Shown here one piece after another: positions 1 to 11,191 of a stretch of 64,000 nt of DNA; position 1 is the first letter of the stretch; each line of letters begins with the position of its first letter. The stretch comes from Latrodectus hesperus (Eukaryota > Arthropoda > Arachnida > Araneae > Theridiidae). The DNA is taken from positions 125,135,134 to 125,199,133 of the forward strand of contig CM075851.1 in the NCBI GenBank assembly GCA_037975125.1, in the 5' to 3' direction. The position numbers and the translations under genes were made by a program. The notes under the pieces were generated by a model. That model saw only the letters and a program-made list of their open reading frames with translations. It ran no database searches and was not told the origin of the DNA.

Positions 1-890
1 TGTTTTTAAACCAACACTGTTTTTTAAGTAAAACTATGTGTGTATAATTTATGATTTTAACGATTTTACACTTTTAAAAAATTAAATAAAATTCTGTATT
101 TCAATAACGTTTTATAATGATTATTTATTAAGTAAAGAAAATTTTGATATTTCCTTCTTAAGATTTTAAAGAGTTTGGAAAGTAGGAATCAAATTTTAAA
201 TAAATGTATGAAGTAATGAATATTTCTCCTTTAAAATTTTTATTTAAAAACAGTTTTAAATAAAATTTATTTAAAATTATTGCATTAAGAGAGAAATACA
301 AACAAACTTAAAAATTTATAAAATAGTAACCATTTGTTTAAGTTTTTAAGTAGTAAAATTAATTTTTTTCTTCTAAAATTTTAATAACAAATACTGACAT
401 TTTACTATAGTGATTTCAAACAAAAAAGGAAAAATTCTAAATATAAATTTCAATTTGATGAATTAAACCAAAACTCTTAGTGAATGAAGGACACTTAACG
501 GTAATAATTCTCTTTAAAATAGTATAATTTATAATAAAATTTTACATAATTGTTTTTATCCTAGAAAATATTCTTTTACAGTAACAGAGTTTCTGTTAGA
601 AGAATAAAATCAATTACACACGTATTTTTGAGCTAATAGCTCTTGACAAGCACACGAAATCTCTTCAGTTAAATTAAAAAACAAAATAACTTTAAAATTT
701 AAACTTACTCTATTTGCTCTAAAAACATTCATTGAAAATTATCTTAATCATAATGACAAATGAGTGATTAAAATTGCTAAGTTATTATGATACGTTTTCG
801 ATTGTGTTTCTTCTAACAAGGGAAATCCGTTAAAACAGGCATTCTCCTCTTGATTTGAAGCTAATTAATCATCAAGTAAAGAGCACGACA
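1..890. other. AT-rich sequence without recognised feature
   Basis: Very AT-rich with many short stop-rich frames; I see no gene, RNA or repeat family in it. Confidence 0.7.
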
Positions 891-1050
891 TCGAAGCTGG
901 CAGTTGAAAGGCTCTTGGCTTCGGTTCAACAGCTTATTGGTTCGAGTCTTACTTATGCCATGAATTTGGAACCCCTTTTAAATTGTAAGTCCATGTCTAA
1001 TCAGCCCTTGTGTGCAAAATTGGTCATTGAGTGACAACCAAACCAAACCA
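891..1050 (+). repeat. SINE family A, diverged copy
   Basis: Matches the family-A plan: tRNA-like head (GAAGCTGGCAG … CTTCGGTTCAACAG … GGTTCGAGTC), then the body (GGAACCCC..TTAAATTGTAAGTCC … CTAATCAGCCCTTGTGTGCAAAA) and the CAAACCAAACC-like end. Diverged, so probably old. Confidence 0.8.
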
Positions 1051-1290
1051 TTCGAACTGACTTCTTCACGTTTCGCCATACCAGACAAAAAATTGGATCC
1101 TACGATATTTTCAATGTCCATAATCCTTATCAGAATGTCTTAACTTCCGCTGAATCAGCTATCGAACCCACTACTTTCTGTACATGATAACGAGGCATTA
1201 AACCGACTAATTTTTTTGTTATATTAGATACAAATATAATACATAGATCTCGTACATCAATTGAATAGGTATTTCATGTAAGAGTAAAAA

Positions 1291-1510
1291 GCCACGGAAC
1301 TGTGCGGGTTTGGCGCGATTTCCAATTTTCGCACCAAGCGCTGCGCAGTTATTTCGCCAACCTATATTACGTCACTGAGCGCAATATCCGATTACCAAAT
1401 ATCGATAGCGTTCGAATTTCAAATTTGCAATCGCGCGCTATTTTAAATTTCAAATATCAAAATTTCGAATATTTCATTATAATTACTTACTACTGAAATA
1501 AATTGCTAAT
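1291..1510 (+). repeat. Dispersed repeat, copy 1
   Basis: GGCGCGATTTCCAATTTTCG, CACCAAGCGCTGCGCAGTTA, TTCGCCAACCTATATTACGT, CACTGAGCGCAATA and GAATATTTCATTATAATTAC match, in the same order, the segment at 63015-63220. It is notably rich in CpG for this genome. Type unknown; the 64-codon frame here is a by-product. Confidence 0.8.
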
Positions 1511-3599
1511 AACTAAAAAGTAATTTTCCAAATATTACATAGTAAAATTACAAATATAAATTAAGTATCACGCGGTCTACAACGGGTGACATACGGGCAA
1601 TAAAGCTACGTAAACAAGTGCATTTTTATTAAAACTCGAACTTAACTAAGCAATGTTAAAAAAATCACAGTAGATCATTCTATCCTCAATTTAATACAGG
1701 CAATAAAAATCTAAAACGTAAAACATTCTTAGAAAAAATACACTTTCAAATTAATCAAAATTACACCATATTAAATAAATCTAAACACCATTATATGGAA
1801 TACATATAAGCAAAATACAATATAACATAAAATATTACAGCAACATTAATTAAATACATAAAATAACTTATTTAAGCATTACTTGCTAAATCATCGGTAC
1901 CGGTAGGCCACGATGTTTTCGGAATGATTAAGTAAACATACATTCCGTGAGGAAAATAATTCGTATTAGTAATTCAAAATGATGAAACTATGAAAATAAA
2001 TGCATTTTATAAACTTTTCAATATAAATTTTACTTAAACTTAAAACAAAGAATTCACAGCAAACTAATATTCAAAAACTTAACTTTCAAAACATAAACTA
2101 TAAATCATTCATTAAAAATGCTTACATTGTATAATGAAATAAAAACAAATTACTAATCAAATACTTCAAAGGTTACGAGCAGACAAAACAAATTTCGCTC
2201 ATGTACACAATCATAAGATCTCATCAAGCGAAAGTATACCTAATTTTCGCTTAATGAACAACAAACATATTCCGAACCGTTAAGCCCGTTTGGCGCATTT
2301 TATCTATCGCATACTTGCCTAGTCTTAAGCTCATATGGTAAATCTAAATGCTATTTGCGTCATAACACTTGAAATTGAGGAAATTTTGGCATCGAGTTAT
2401 TCGTCCCTATGGCTACCGGCTGAGTAAAGAAATCTTTAATGCTGAAATTGTAAGTAAATATTGAATATAATACAATAAACAACGGCACAGGTGCCTTATA
2501 ATCCATGATTCCAAATTATGAATTTTTTGGCGATGAAGAAATGTTACGAAGATGACGGATCGTGACGTGCGCGATGACGTAAATACAAGGGTTACCAAAA
2601 TAGAATTTTCCGCATAATTCTTATAGGTATCCATATGTATGACGAAACAAAAACAAGGTTGCCAGATACATAAGTAAATCCGCCAAAAAATCGCCAATCT
2701 CAGAATTTGGCGCTGGATTATACGGCACGTGTACCTAAACAACTTACAATATTTTCTAAAAAATTGCACAGTTCGTCCTTTTACCGTATCGAATCACCGC
2801 CTACCACTCTAAGTCTGAAATCCGGGTAAAGTGATGATGTTGACACCTGAGTTCGCACTGTTCTCCACGAATTTCTAGTTTACGAGAGAAATATGTGGCA
2901 ACAGTTTGTTTACGTGAATAAGGTGTATCAGTACGGTAGTTGGTCGGTTTTTACTCCGCGTGGCATAGACTCGATAGAGTCTTAACATTTGAAATCGAGC
3001 GTTTCTATAATGTTCCTTTATTATAATAATGTGGAAATTGAAATTAGAAAATACAAACTGAAGTTAAAACTTTATTTGACCGTGGGTCAAAAATGTGAGA
3101 TTGTATCTCTAAATATGTGTTCATGTTTAAAAGCTGACCACATAGTGATGAACCAAATCTCAAAATACATCTTTGAATGAAACTCATTCTACGCAATTAC
3201 TCACTGAGTATAACTATTGAGTAATAGAAAATAGAATGACATTGTAAATATTTAAGTGGTGTTGTTTGATATTTAATATCGTACAATAGATAATATAACA
3301 CTTGAAAACTGTTTAAAAACTTTTTAACATGCAAAGTATATTAGGACTTTTCATATAAATGGCAGTACTTTTGTGATGCAAGGACAAGGAACCAGAAAAC
3401 TCCAAAGCACTTATTCCTAAAAAAGGAACACAGAAATCTAATTACAATATGTCATTCCAGAGATCGCCATAGACTGGTGATAAAATCTCTCTTCCGAATA
3501 AAAGGTCCTGGATTCGATCCCATGCGTTGTTGAACAAGAAGTATGTTGTTGTTTTTAATCTCCCATCAGACCAGATCAATGAAACCGTTGACATTTATG
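1511..3599. other. Unassigned region between dispersed repeat and LINE remnant
   Basis: AT-rich. The part 2270-2960 has more GC and contains TTGGCG-type words (for example CGCCAATCTCAGAATTTGGCG near 2690, given here as parts CGCCAATCTC and AGAATTTGGCG) that recall the small MITE at 9708; it may be an old DNA-element remnant. A decayed tRNA-like head (GGTCCTGGATTCGATCCCAT) lies near 3505-3530. No coding sequence is supported. Confidence 0.5.
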
Positions 3600-4740
3600 A
3601 AGTTTGATACAAGAAGTGGACAATTGTGGATATCCCCTCCCAGTTCAGTCCAAGACGTGTTGAGGTGATGGCAAAGCGAAAACCTCTTTGTGAAAATCGG
3701 AAGCTCCTTGAGACAACACATCCGGGCATTACTTCTTTTACCCCACCACCCTTTCCAACGAAGGAGGGTTTTTTATTTTTTAAGTTCTTAGTGGAGTTTT
3801 GGCGGGGTTGCAGGACACAGAGAAAACCTCGCCTTGTAATGAGAGTTGCTGTTTCTTAAACTCCCCTAAGCCTACTTAGAAATAGCATTATCATCCTCGT
3901 AGGGACGCCAGTCTCTTTTGTCTAAATAACCGATTGGTTAAGCTTCTTAAGCCATTTTATGAATAAATGTTATGTTACTGGAGACATCAGTCTCGAAATG
4001 AATGATGAGTCAATTGGTTGGGCCTCTTAAGCCGGTTTTATACGTAATTATTTTGAATGTTTGAGACGCCAACCTCTTATGAATAAAAATATGGGCTTTT
4101 CGCAAGCCACTTTGATTCTTGATGTGTTTTGTGCTGTGACGCTTAGCAAATAAATCAAAGAATAAATCATTCTTTTTTCCAAGACCTAAGCAGAAAAAAT
4201 TATTTCATAAACGGATTACCATTTCGAAATAAAATAAGAACTTCACTCTCTTGCTACCCTCATAATATGTGAGACCTTTCTAACGTCCACTGGCAAGTCG
4301 AGACAGGCATATGTTGGGTTCTACCTGTCTCAAGGGAGAGATAAAGTCCTGGTTATTTGCCTTTATACCAGTTGTGAAGCGGAGGTATTAACCATTTTTC
4401 TTTGTTTTGAGACTTGCGACTGTAAATATGTGAGCTTTGAGGTAAAAGAGACAAAATGTTCTATATTCCTTCCTTTGCAAAAGAGTCGGCTAATTCATTT
4501 CTGTGAATATTACCAAGGGAATCAATCCATTGAGAATATATTTTGTGCTGGTGAGAGATGAGCTTTACTTTTCGCAGGATAGAAAAACTGATTATTTCTC
4601 TTATGTGGGCCCAATTTTTGAGATGTCGAATTGAACTACAGCTGTCAGATAGAATCCAGAGGTCTCCGTAGTTATTTTTGCACGTGACTTTCTTTAATCC
4701 TATGTGGATTGCAATTACTTCACTTCGAAACACGGAACAC
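3600..4740 (-). pseudogene. LINE fragment L1: decayed RNase H remnant
   Basis: The clearest part is 4461-4733 on the minus strand. It reads as an RNase H domain lacking its start: SEVIAI (acidic Glu), WILSDSCSSIRHLKNW (second Asp), then QWIDSLGNIHRNELADSFAKEG (the NE-x-AD-x-x-AK-x-G end). The usual histidine-containing SH-x-G is altered to SLG. Sequence from about 3600 to 4460 may be the downstream part but is not recognisable as protein. It includes a decayed repeat of about 80 bp (3901-4090). Boundaries are uncertain. This is a pseudogene of a non-LTR retrotransposon from a different lineage than L2-L4, judging by sequence. Confidence 0.6.
3901..4095. repeat. Degenerate tandem repeat, unit about 80 bp
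   Basis: Two and a half diverged units: each begins with a GACGCCAGTCTC-like or GACATCAGTCTC-like segment and contains a [CT]-A-A-T/GATTGGTT..CTTCTTAAGCC or CCTCTTAAGCCGG-like core, at about 3901, 3979 and 4061. It lies within or beside the decayed LINE remnant L1 and may be part of its untranslated region. Confidence 0.5.
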
Positions 4741-5241
4741 TAATCTGTGTTACGAAACAGAAGCATAATAGAGGAATTGTAGTATGGGTTGCTTTAAAAT
4801 TTTCTCTTTTACAACACGTACTTCGTCCTAATATCTGTGACAAGTCCTCCTAGAATCAAAGACTTGTTGGTTATTCGAATGTGATCATAGCCTTCAATTG
4901 AAGACAATCTGTTACGCTATGTCAAACATGCACCTTCCATACTTACAGAATCGAACTTGAGACTTTCCATTCTGGAAAAGGGAGTGGTCGTTTTTGCCTT
5001 CTAAGAGCATGAGGAATCGTGTATTTGTGACTGCATAGATTTAGAAATTGTAAATGATTTTAAAGTCATCACAATATGTTTCCTTAAGGGAGAATTTCTC
5101 TTCTATGTGATTGTTTGTAAATATGAGTTTAATGTCGGGTCTTTGTATATGGTGTGTTTGTTTAAATGTAATAAATAATTAGCTTAGAAACGTTTATTTC
5201 GATACACAACATTATGCAACTTTTGATATTATACTTTAGAT

Positions 5242-6167
5242 CAGGGCTTCTTAAACTTTTGTAATTCACGACCCCATTTATGATTGCGAGTTTCTTGACG
5301 ACCCCATACAAATATAAAAGAAAAATAAATAAATATTTTTTGATGATTTATTTATTAGGTAACAATATACAAATACATATAAAAATATATAAGTTTAGAA
5401 TTCGTTTTGAAACATACAAAAATCTAAAATTAAAAATTGCATAAAAAATTATAAAATTGTATTTATTATAGTTAAAAAATAAAAGTTGATTCTGACCGTC
5501 TTAATTCTCTCGAATATATTCAAGTAGTTGCGTGGTAAGTATTAAATAATGTAGTTGTAGATAATTATTATAAAAAACTTGTGAAATATTTAAAACTATT
5601 TATTAAAAAATAAACTTAAAATCTTAAAACAAATCGTTAAATGCCTTAGCAACTTGTATTTTCTTAACACTACTACTTTCACTGATAAAAAAATTAATTC
5701 AATTAACTGGCTGGTGATAGATCCAACAATATACGAGTATAAATGGAAAATTTTTTTTAAACTGACAAATTCGGAATAACATGCACTTCGTCCACAATCA
5801 AACAATGGCTAAATGAGAATAAAACGAAATGTTTATATAGTTTCTTCAGCAATAATACCTAGAAATTTTGTTGATAATATTTCTCAGGATCATTTCGGTT
5901 TCAGGATCATTTCGGATTTTCGGTTTGTACCTGCATTTCTATTAAGAGTATTATAATAGTCTTAATAGAAATGCAGGTACAAACAATCTTTCCGATTTAG
6001 AAGATTTTATGATATATTTATCTACGATAATTGTTATTTTATCTTTATAACAATAATTTTACAAGTTAAAAAACATTTTCTGTTAAATTGTATTTTTATC
6101 TCTCGCGACCCCAGAATTTTGCTACGCGACCCCAAATGGGGTCGCGACCCATAGTTTAAGAAGCCCT
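5242..6167. mobile_element. hAT-type non-autonomous DNA transposon with 8-bp target duplication
   Basis: Terminal inverted repeats begin CAGGGCTTCTTAAACT at the left and, in reverse complement, AGGGCTTCTTAAACTATGGG at the right. Both are followed inward by GACCCCATTT-like blocks. CTTTAGAT flanks the element at 5234-5241 and 6168-6175, a perfect 8-bp duplication diagnostic of hAT. The inside is AT-rich with no transposase frame, and holds a near-perfect 62-nt palindrome at 5923-5984. The last base of the right terminus seems altered. Confidence 0.88.
5923..5984. repeat. Near-perfect 62-nt palindrome inside the hAT element
   Basis: Arms of 25 nt (5923-5947, starting GTTTGTACCTGCATTTC, and 5960-5984) are exact reverse complements; the 12-nt centre GTATTATAATAG is itself palindromic except at its outer bases. 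A transcript would form one long hairpin. Confidence 0.9.
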
Positions 6168-6243
6168 CTTTAGATGTAAATTATTATTTCTGAGTAGTTT
6201 CTATGATGCTAACGAAAGCGTCCACAACAACATGACTCTAGAC

Positions 6244-6854
6244 CATGGGTTCCTAAACTTTTTTTTTCTCGCGGACCACTTTCAAAGTTTTAATATTTTC
6301 GGTAGACCCCCATTTCTACTGTATTCCCAAAACTCCTAAAAAATATCACCCTAAATTGGGGGTGTTAAGAAGAAAAAAAGTAGCACATTTTCTTGTGTCC
6401 TATTTATTAAAATAATATTCGTGGTTATACAAAATCATAAACATTTATTATTACAAACAATCACAACAATTGACAAAAAATCAACAACGAACTCGGAAAT
6501 GTAAATCAACAATAAAAGATAGTCATACTTTTAATGAAATGGCGTACAGGCGGCACTTTGCAAGTCTCGACATGTGGTGTACACTTGTACTATTATCTAT
6601 TGTTCTATTCAATTCTGTGTTTGAACTGAATCTCGAATATTTTTGAGTAGCCGCCTAGTGAATGATGTTATCTGTCTACGTTGATAGGTAAATCCAAGCC
6701 AAAATGTTTGTTCTTTATTATGAAAACTAGAAAATGTTTCGTGGACCTCCACTTACAACTTGTGAACCCATGTTTTATTTTCACATCTACGTGGACCCCA
6801 TGTGGTCTCCTATGGACCCCTGGGGGTCCACCTGGACCACTTTGGGAACCTATG
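6244..6854. mobile_element. Second hAT-type non-autonomous element with 8-bp target duplication
   Basis: Starts CATGGGTTCCTAAAC and ends GGGAACCTATG, imperfect terminal inverted repeats, with CTCTAGAC at 6236-6243 and 6855-6862 as a perfect 8-bp target duplication. Sub-terminal GCGGACCAC and GGACC-rich blocks near both ends resemble the GGACC/GGTCC repeats of hAT MITEs. The frame at 6734-6931 is only a by-product of these blocks. It lies about 70 bp from the previous hAT element but has different termini and is a separate family. Confidence 0.87.
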
Positions 6855-6862
6855 CTCTAGAC

Positions 6863-8489
6863 CTTTCTTCAAAAATTATTCTTACAGAAATCTCATGCAT
6901 GTGTGGAATATGGTTGATTAAGACTGAATGAAGGTCAGTGATTATAAAATTTTCATAAAATTTGTAACAGTTGAAGTCAGTATCAGGTAACCTAACATTT
7001 TCCGCTCATAAACTTCCACTTATTGCAACGTTAAATTTAAACATAGTTAATTTCATATAAATTGGAATAAATATAATTTTTAACTGAATGCAAAAATTTT
7101 ATGAATTCAAACCACAATAACAATTATGTGGTAAAGAGTTTTTAAGAACTGCTTGGTAAGTCCATTGAGGGATACTGTAAAAATTCCCGGAAGCTGTAAA
7201 AATTATTTCGGATGAATTGCGTGAGCCCTGAGTACTAACCCTACTAACTGCAGTTAACTCACAATCAATTCAAAAATATTAAGAATTCACCGTTATTCAT
7301 AAAATTAAGATTAGAAAATAATCTTTGAAAATAAATGTTATATCAAAAATATTTCCATATTTCTTCACAGAATGTTATAAAGACAATCACCCCGCACTTG
7401 ATAACATTTCTTAATTTTAGTCACTTATGATTTATCGGCCTAAAGCTTAAACAATTTGTTAAAATTCACAATCATACCCCCCTGATCAGTAGTTAAAAAT
7501 GATTTATTTATTCTATGCGATTTTTGTATTTAAAACAATAACTATTGTTTGCAGTCAAAAAAATTCCTGTTAGAAGAGAGAAATAAAGTTTAATATAACT
7601 ACATCAAAATAGCACAAATTCTATCGATTGACTACTCAATCTTAAATTCTATCTGAAGATAAATTCTATAGCTAAATTTTGAAAAAAATTCTGTTTATTG
7701 ATACAAAAGAACTATAAATAAAGTTACTACATTTGGATTCTTTTAAAGTTCTTGCGCGAAATATCCACAAAAGACACTTGTTAGAATTCTTTTGTTTACG
7801 GATGTAAAAATTCCGAGCGTTAAGTGTTATTCACCCCTTTTACTACCCTCATCTTCGGTTTCTGAGGACATTTTTTACACCATCTGAAGTGGGAGTAAAA
7901 AAAAAAAGAAAAATATTTTCTGCCTCTATCATTGATTGCGGTCAAAAAAGAAAGTGCATTGTTCCTCCGTTTGAAGTCTCATTTGTTTCAATTGTAGAAG
8001 CCGCTTATGAGAGACGTAACTGTGACCGTAAGTATCGCGCAAGATACGCATAGAATTGTTTTAGGTTGAGTATATGTGTATAGTTTCTATGATCACTCTT
8101 GTATTCTGTTTCCGGTTTCAGATGTATCTCGCACCAAAAATTTATTTTTGGATTCTTGAATAGAATATTTTTTTTTTCGAAATAGAGTATGTTCATTCCA
8201 GGTTTTTTTATTACCTCTTGATGAATCATGAATTATATTTCTTTCAATAAGATTTTCTTATGTGTGTTCCTTCTGACTCATTATTTAAAGATATTTCGAC
8301 TTAATCTTATGGGGTCATATTAGCAACTCTTTTTGTTGTATGAAAACACAACTTTTAAAAAAGTCTATTTTTTATATATTCATGATATAAAATTTTTTAT
8401 TTCCTTTTTCTTATTGTCTCATATAAGAAACTTGTGTTCAAGCTTATCATAATTTTATATCTTACCTAATCTGTCAAATTAGTTCATTT
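6863..8489. other. AT-rich region without recognised feature
   Basis: Lies between the second hAT element and the piggyBac-type MITE. It has only short frames in low-complexity sequence; no repeat family was recognised. Confidence 0.6.
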
Positions 8490-8493
8490 TTAA

Positions 8494-9030
8494 CCCTTTA
8501 AGCAGTTTGCCCGTACGGTGTACGTGCTACACGAAATTGGCCTCATCTGGTTTTGCCCCCTTCTCTGGTTTGCCCGCATTTTTCATTATTGAAAGATAAT
8601 GTCCATGTAAATGGACATCCGGTTTTTCATCCGGGTTTTTCTATGTAGCGGGAAAGCGGGAACTTTTCTTTGAAATTTTTGTTCTACTGTATGTCGTGCT
8701 CTTGTGAATCTTATGGAAACTGTACCGAACACAAAAAGTCTTCTGAACTGTTTGGAAAATTGTAAACTTCAAAATTCACAGTAAGTATGAGAGAAATTTT
8801 TGCAGAACTTGTAAGCCATTCTTTACTGCATGCAGAATGTACTTAAAAGAAGCAAACATTTAGGGGTTTTTGTGTTCAAAATTGTAAAATAAAAAATGTT
8901 GTAAAAGCATTATAAGTGAAAAAAAAATTCTTAATATTCTTATTCTATTAAGTATGATAGTTAATTATATGCAATAAAAATATGCCGTTTTTGGAAGCAT
9001 TTCTGGTAAAATAATTGACCGCTTAAAGGG
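8494..9030. mobile_element. piggyBac-type MITE flanked by TTAA
   Basis: CCCTTTAAGC at 8494-8503 and its exact reverse complement GCTTAAAGGG at 9021-9030 form the termini, and TTAA lies immediately outside on both sides (8490-8493, 9031-9034). A TTAA target and CCCTTT-type ends are typical of piggyBac. The 537-bp body has no transposase frame and includes a GC-rich left part around 8505-8650. Confidence 0.8.
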
Positions 9031-9196
9031 TTAACAGTAAAACAATCGTATGTTCCATTCGGAAATTCATCTTGTTCATGCAAAGAACAGTTTGTGTTCA
9101 CAGTAATTTTGATACTGTGGTAGTCGTAGAATATTTTCTCTCATCAGAAGGCATTTGTTGTTATAAATAGCATTTATTAGAGCCAGACAAAAGCTA

Positions 9197-9430
9197 CAAG
9201 GTAGTTTAGTTGGTTTGGGTGTCGTTCTCATTATCGGAAGGTAGTGAGTTCGAATCCTTGCTTAACATTAAATAGATCGTGATCGCAATGTCTTCCAAGT
9301 GAAATAATACCTCTGGGGGGACAGCAAAGTAATGGGGGTCTTCTGCTTCAAAACCACGAAGCTTCTATCTTACTGATGGAACCCAACTCAGAGCTAGGTA
9401 TAGGGAAGCATGCCGGTGCAACAACAACGC
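9197..9430 (+). repeat. SINE family E, full-length copy
   Basis: tRNA-like head (GTAGTTTAGTTGGTTTGGGT, GTGAGTTCGAATCC), body with CAATGTCTTCCAAGTGAAAT, ACCTCTGGGGGGACAG, GCTTCAAAACCACGAAGC and the tail CTAGGTATAGGGAAGCATGC then CCGGTGCAACAACAAC. No transposase or frame. Confidence 0.85.
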
Positions 9431-9707
9431 GTGGGTGACAAGAAATTTGATTACAGTCCTCTTGTAATCAGAATAAGAGATATCAGATCTCACTGAGAGA
9501 ATGCATAACCCAAGGTGTGGTGATTGGCTGCGTACATTTTATTATACTATCGCCAAAGTATTTTTTGATAGGCAACATTTTAGTTTCGCAAATTTTCTAG
9601 TTTCACTTTTCTATTTCAATTTCTTTTTCTCATAGAAAACGTGATGAGTCACCATGAATTAGTAGCCTAATGATGTAACGCTGTTGTGAAAGGCGGAACT
9701 AGAATGG

Positions 9708-9946
9708 TATATCCCCTCAATTGGCGACCTTTGCTACTTTTTTTTCGTCGCGAAACTGAAAAGCTGAACATAAAATTCAAATGTTGTTGCTACTTAGATT
9801 AAAAACCATATCGGAAAAATGACGTAAAACACAAGAAAAAAAACCTGGCACCAAAAAATCTGAAAAGCAACAAAAACTCAAATTGGCAACACTATTATCA
9901 AAACAAAGGATGCCAGATTTGGCGAGAAATCACTTAGGGGATATAT
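9708..9946. mobile_element. Small MITE-like element with TATATCCCCT ends
   Basis: TATATCCCCT at the left and AGGGGATATA at the right are reverse complements. Just inside, both ends carry TTGGCGA-like or TCGCCAAAT-like matches, giving an imperfect longer inverted repeat. No frame is present. The flanks could be TA target duplications absorbed in the terminal TATA, which would suggest a Tc1/mariner-type MITE, but the family is uncertain. Confidence 0.5.
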
Positions 9947-10089
9947 CATACTCATACTGTGTGAAACATTTTAGTGCCCACTGTGTAAATTAATGACTAA
10001 TTAATGTAATTTATTACATTCCAGGAGGACTGCATTCACATGTATCGCAAATTAGGAAACCTGGAAAACTTACAAGCATACACCCAGAC

Positions 10090-10356
10090 GCCCGGTGGCT
10101 TAGTGGCAGCGTTTCACGCTCCCATGACACAGGTCCGGGATTCGATCCGCGGGCTGGGCAAGGTTGACTCAGCCTTTCATCCCTTCAGTGGGTCGATTGA
10201 CTGAGTACCAAGCATGCTTGGGAACTAAAGACTAGAGGTCTTACGGTAGGCTGACCACCTAACTGGGACATATGCTTCGCACCCCAGGGCCCTCGGTCAT
10301 GAAAACAGTTATGGGCACTGTAGGCCTTGGACCACATGGGCTGTCGTGAGAAAAAA
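10090..10356 (+). repeat. SINE family D, full-length copy
   Basis: Head with GGCTTAGTGGCAGCGT and GGGATTCGATCCGCGGGC, then TTCATCCCTTCAGTGGGTCG, CTGAGTACCAAGCATGCTTG, GGCTGACCACCTAACTGGGA, GCACCCCAGGGCCCTCGGTC and a poly-A end instead of AAC repeats. A 12-bp target duplication ATACACCCAGAC is at 10078-10089 and 10357-10368. Confidence 0.93.
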
Positions 10357-10734
10357 ATACACCCAGACAGATGATGAAAGCATAACTATTTACCGTAGTT
10401 CTTCACTGACTGAGATCGAACCAAAGTACCTCTCACTCTGAGGAGTGATGACTACTAGGTAACGGTGACTCCTCCTCACAATAACTTGGAATAAAATATC
10501 CTCGTTTCTATCATAGCCATAGATAAATTCCAGCATGATATATACGCTTTGTTTCTATTTGCTTATGCGCCTGGGATTTTTATGTGTTTTATTGTTTTTT
10601 TCCCTCTTTTTTTGTGGCACATGAATATTGCTCTGTATTGAAACGTCTTCCTGCAAGGAAATAACTTTAAACTGTTGATTCCAGTCAAAGTAGGTATCAA
10701 TGCTGCAAAACTTGATCCTAGAGTAATATAGGAC

Positions 10735-11191
10735 AAATGTGTTAGAAAGGCTTTCGGCCAGATTGGCGTCAGAGGAGGGAGTAAACCCAGGAGGAGAGCT
10801 CACATCTAGTGAGATTTCTTCCCTGGCAAAAACTGAATTCAATAAGCTTATGAAAATTCCTCCCAACCATCCATGGTACTTCGCCAAAAGACCGGGTGAG
10901 ACCTTCACTCTTAGACCAAGATCTTATCAAACTGCCTTTTCCCGCTATCTGAGTGGGCACACGAGAGGAATCACCTTTCAGCAGGGACAAAGGACATTTC
11001 CAGACTGTCCTTGGTGTTCCGTCAATATGACCACTCCTGGACATATCTTAATCTGCCTAAATTTTAAAAAGACGATGTCCTTCGGGACCCATCACATTTT
11101 TTAGACATTTTAGATATTTTTGGTTTTATGGGGGTTGTCTAGCCTAGCTAGACAACCTGAGATAAGTAATAACAACAACAACAACAACAAA
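10735..11191 (+). pseudogene. LINE fragment L2: 3' end of a non-LTR retrotransposon with AAC-repeat tail
   Basis: The frame from 10739 to 11104 carries HPWYFAKRPGETFTLRPRSY, SRYLSGHTRGITF and a C-x2-C-x8-H-x3-C motif (CPWCSVNMTTPGHILIC). These are the C-terminal features also seen in L4. After position 11100 the IFGFMG-V ending known from L3 is present in another frame, so the copy has a frameshift. The 3' UTR is short and ends in an (AAC)n tail at about 11170-11191. Only the last few hundred bases of the element are present, as expected for 5'-truncated insertion by target-primed reverse transcription. Confidence 0.8.

Noticed and set aside
10555..11044. Minus-strand frames of 117 and 91 codons
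   Set aside because: They are shadows of the plus-strand LINE fragment L2, which has recognisable content.
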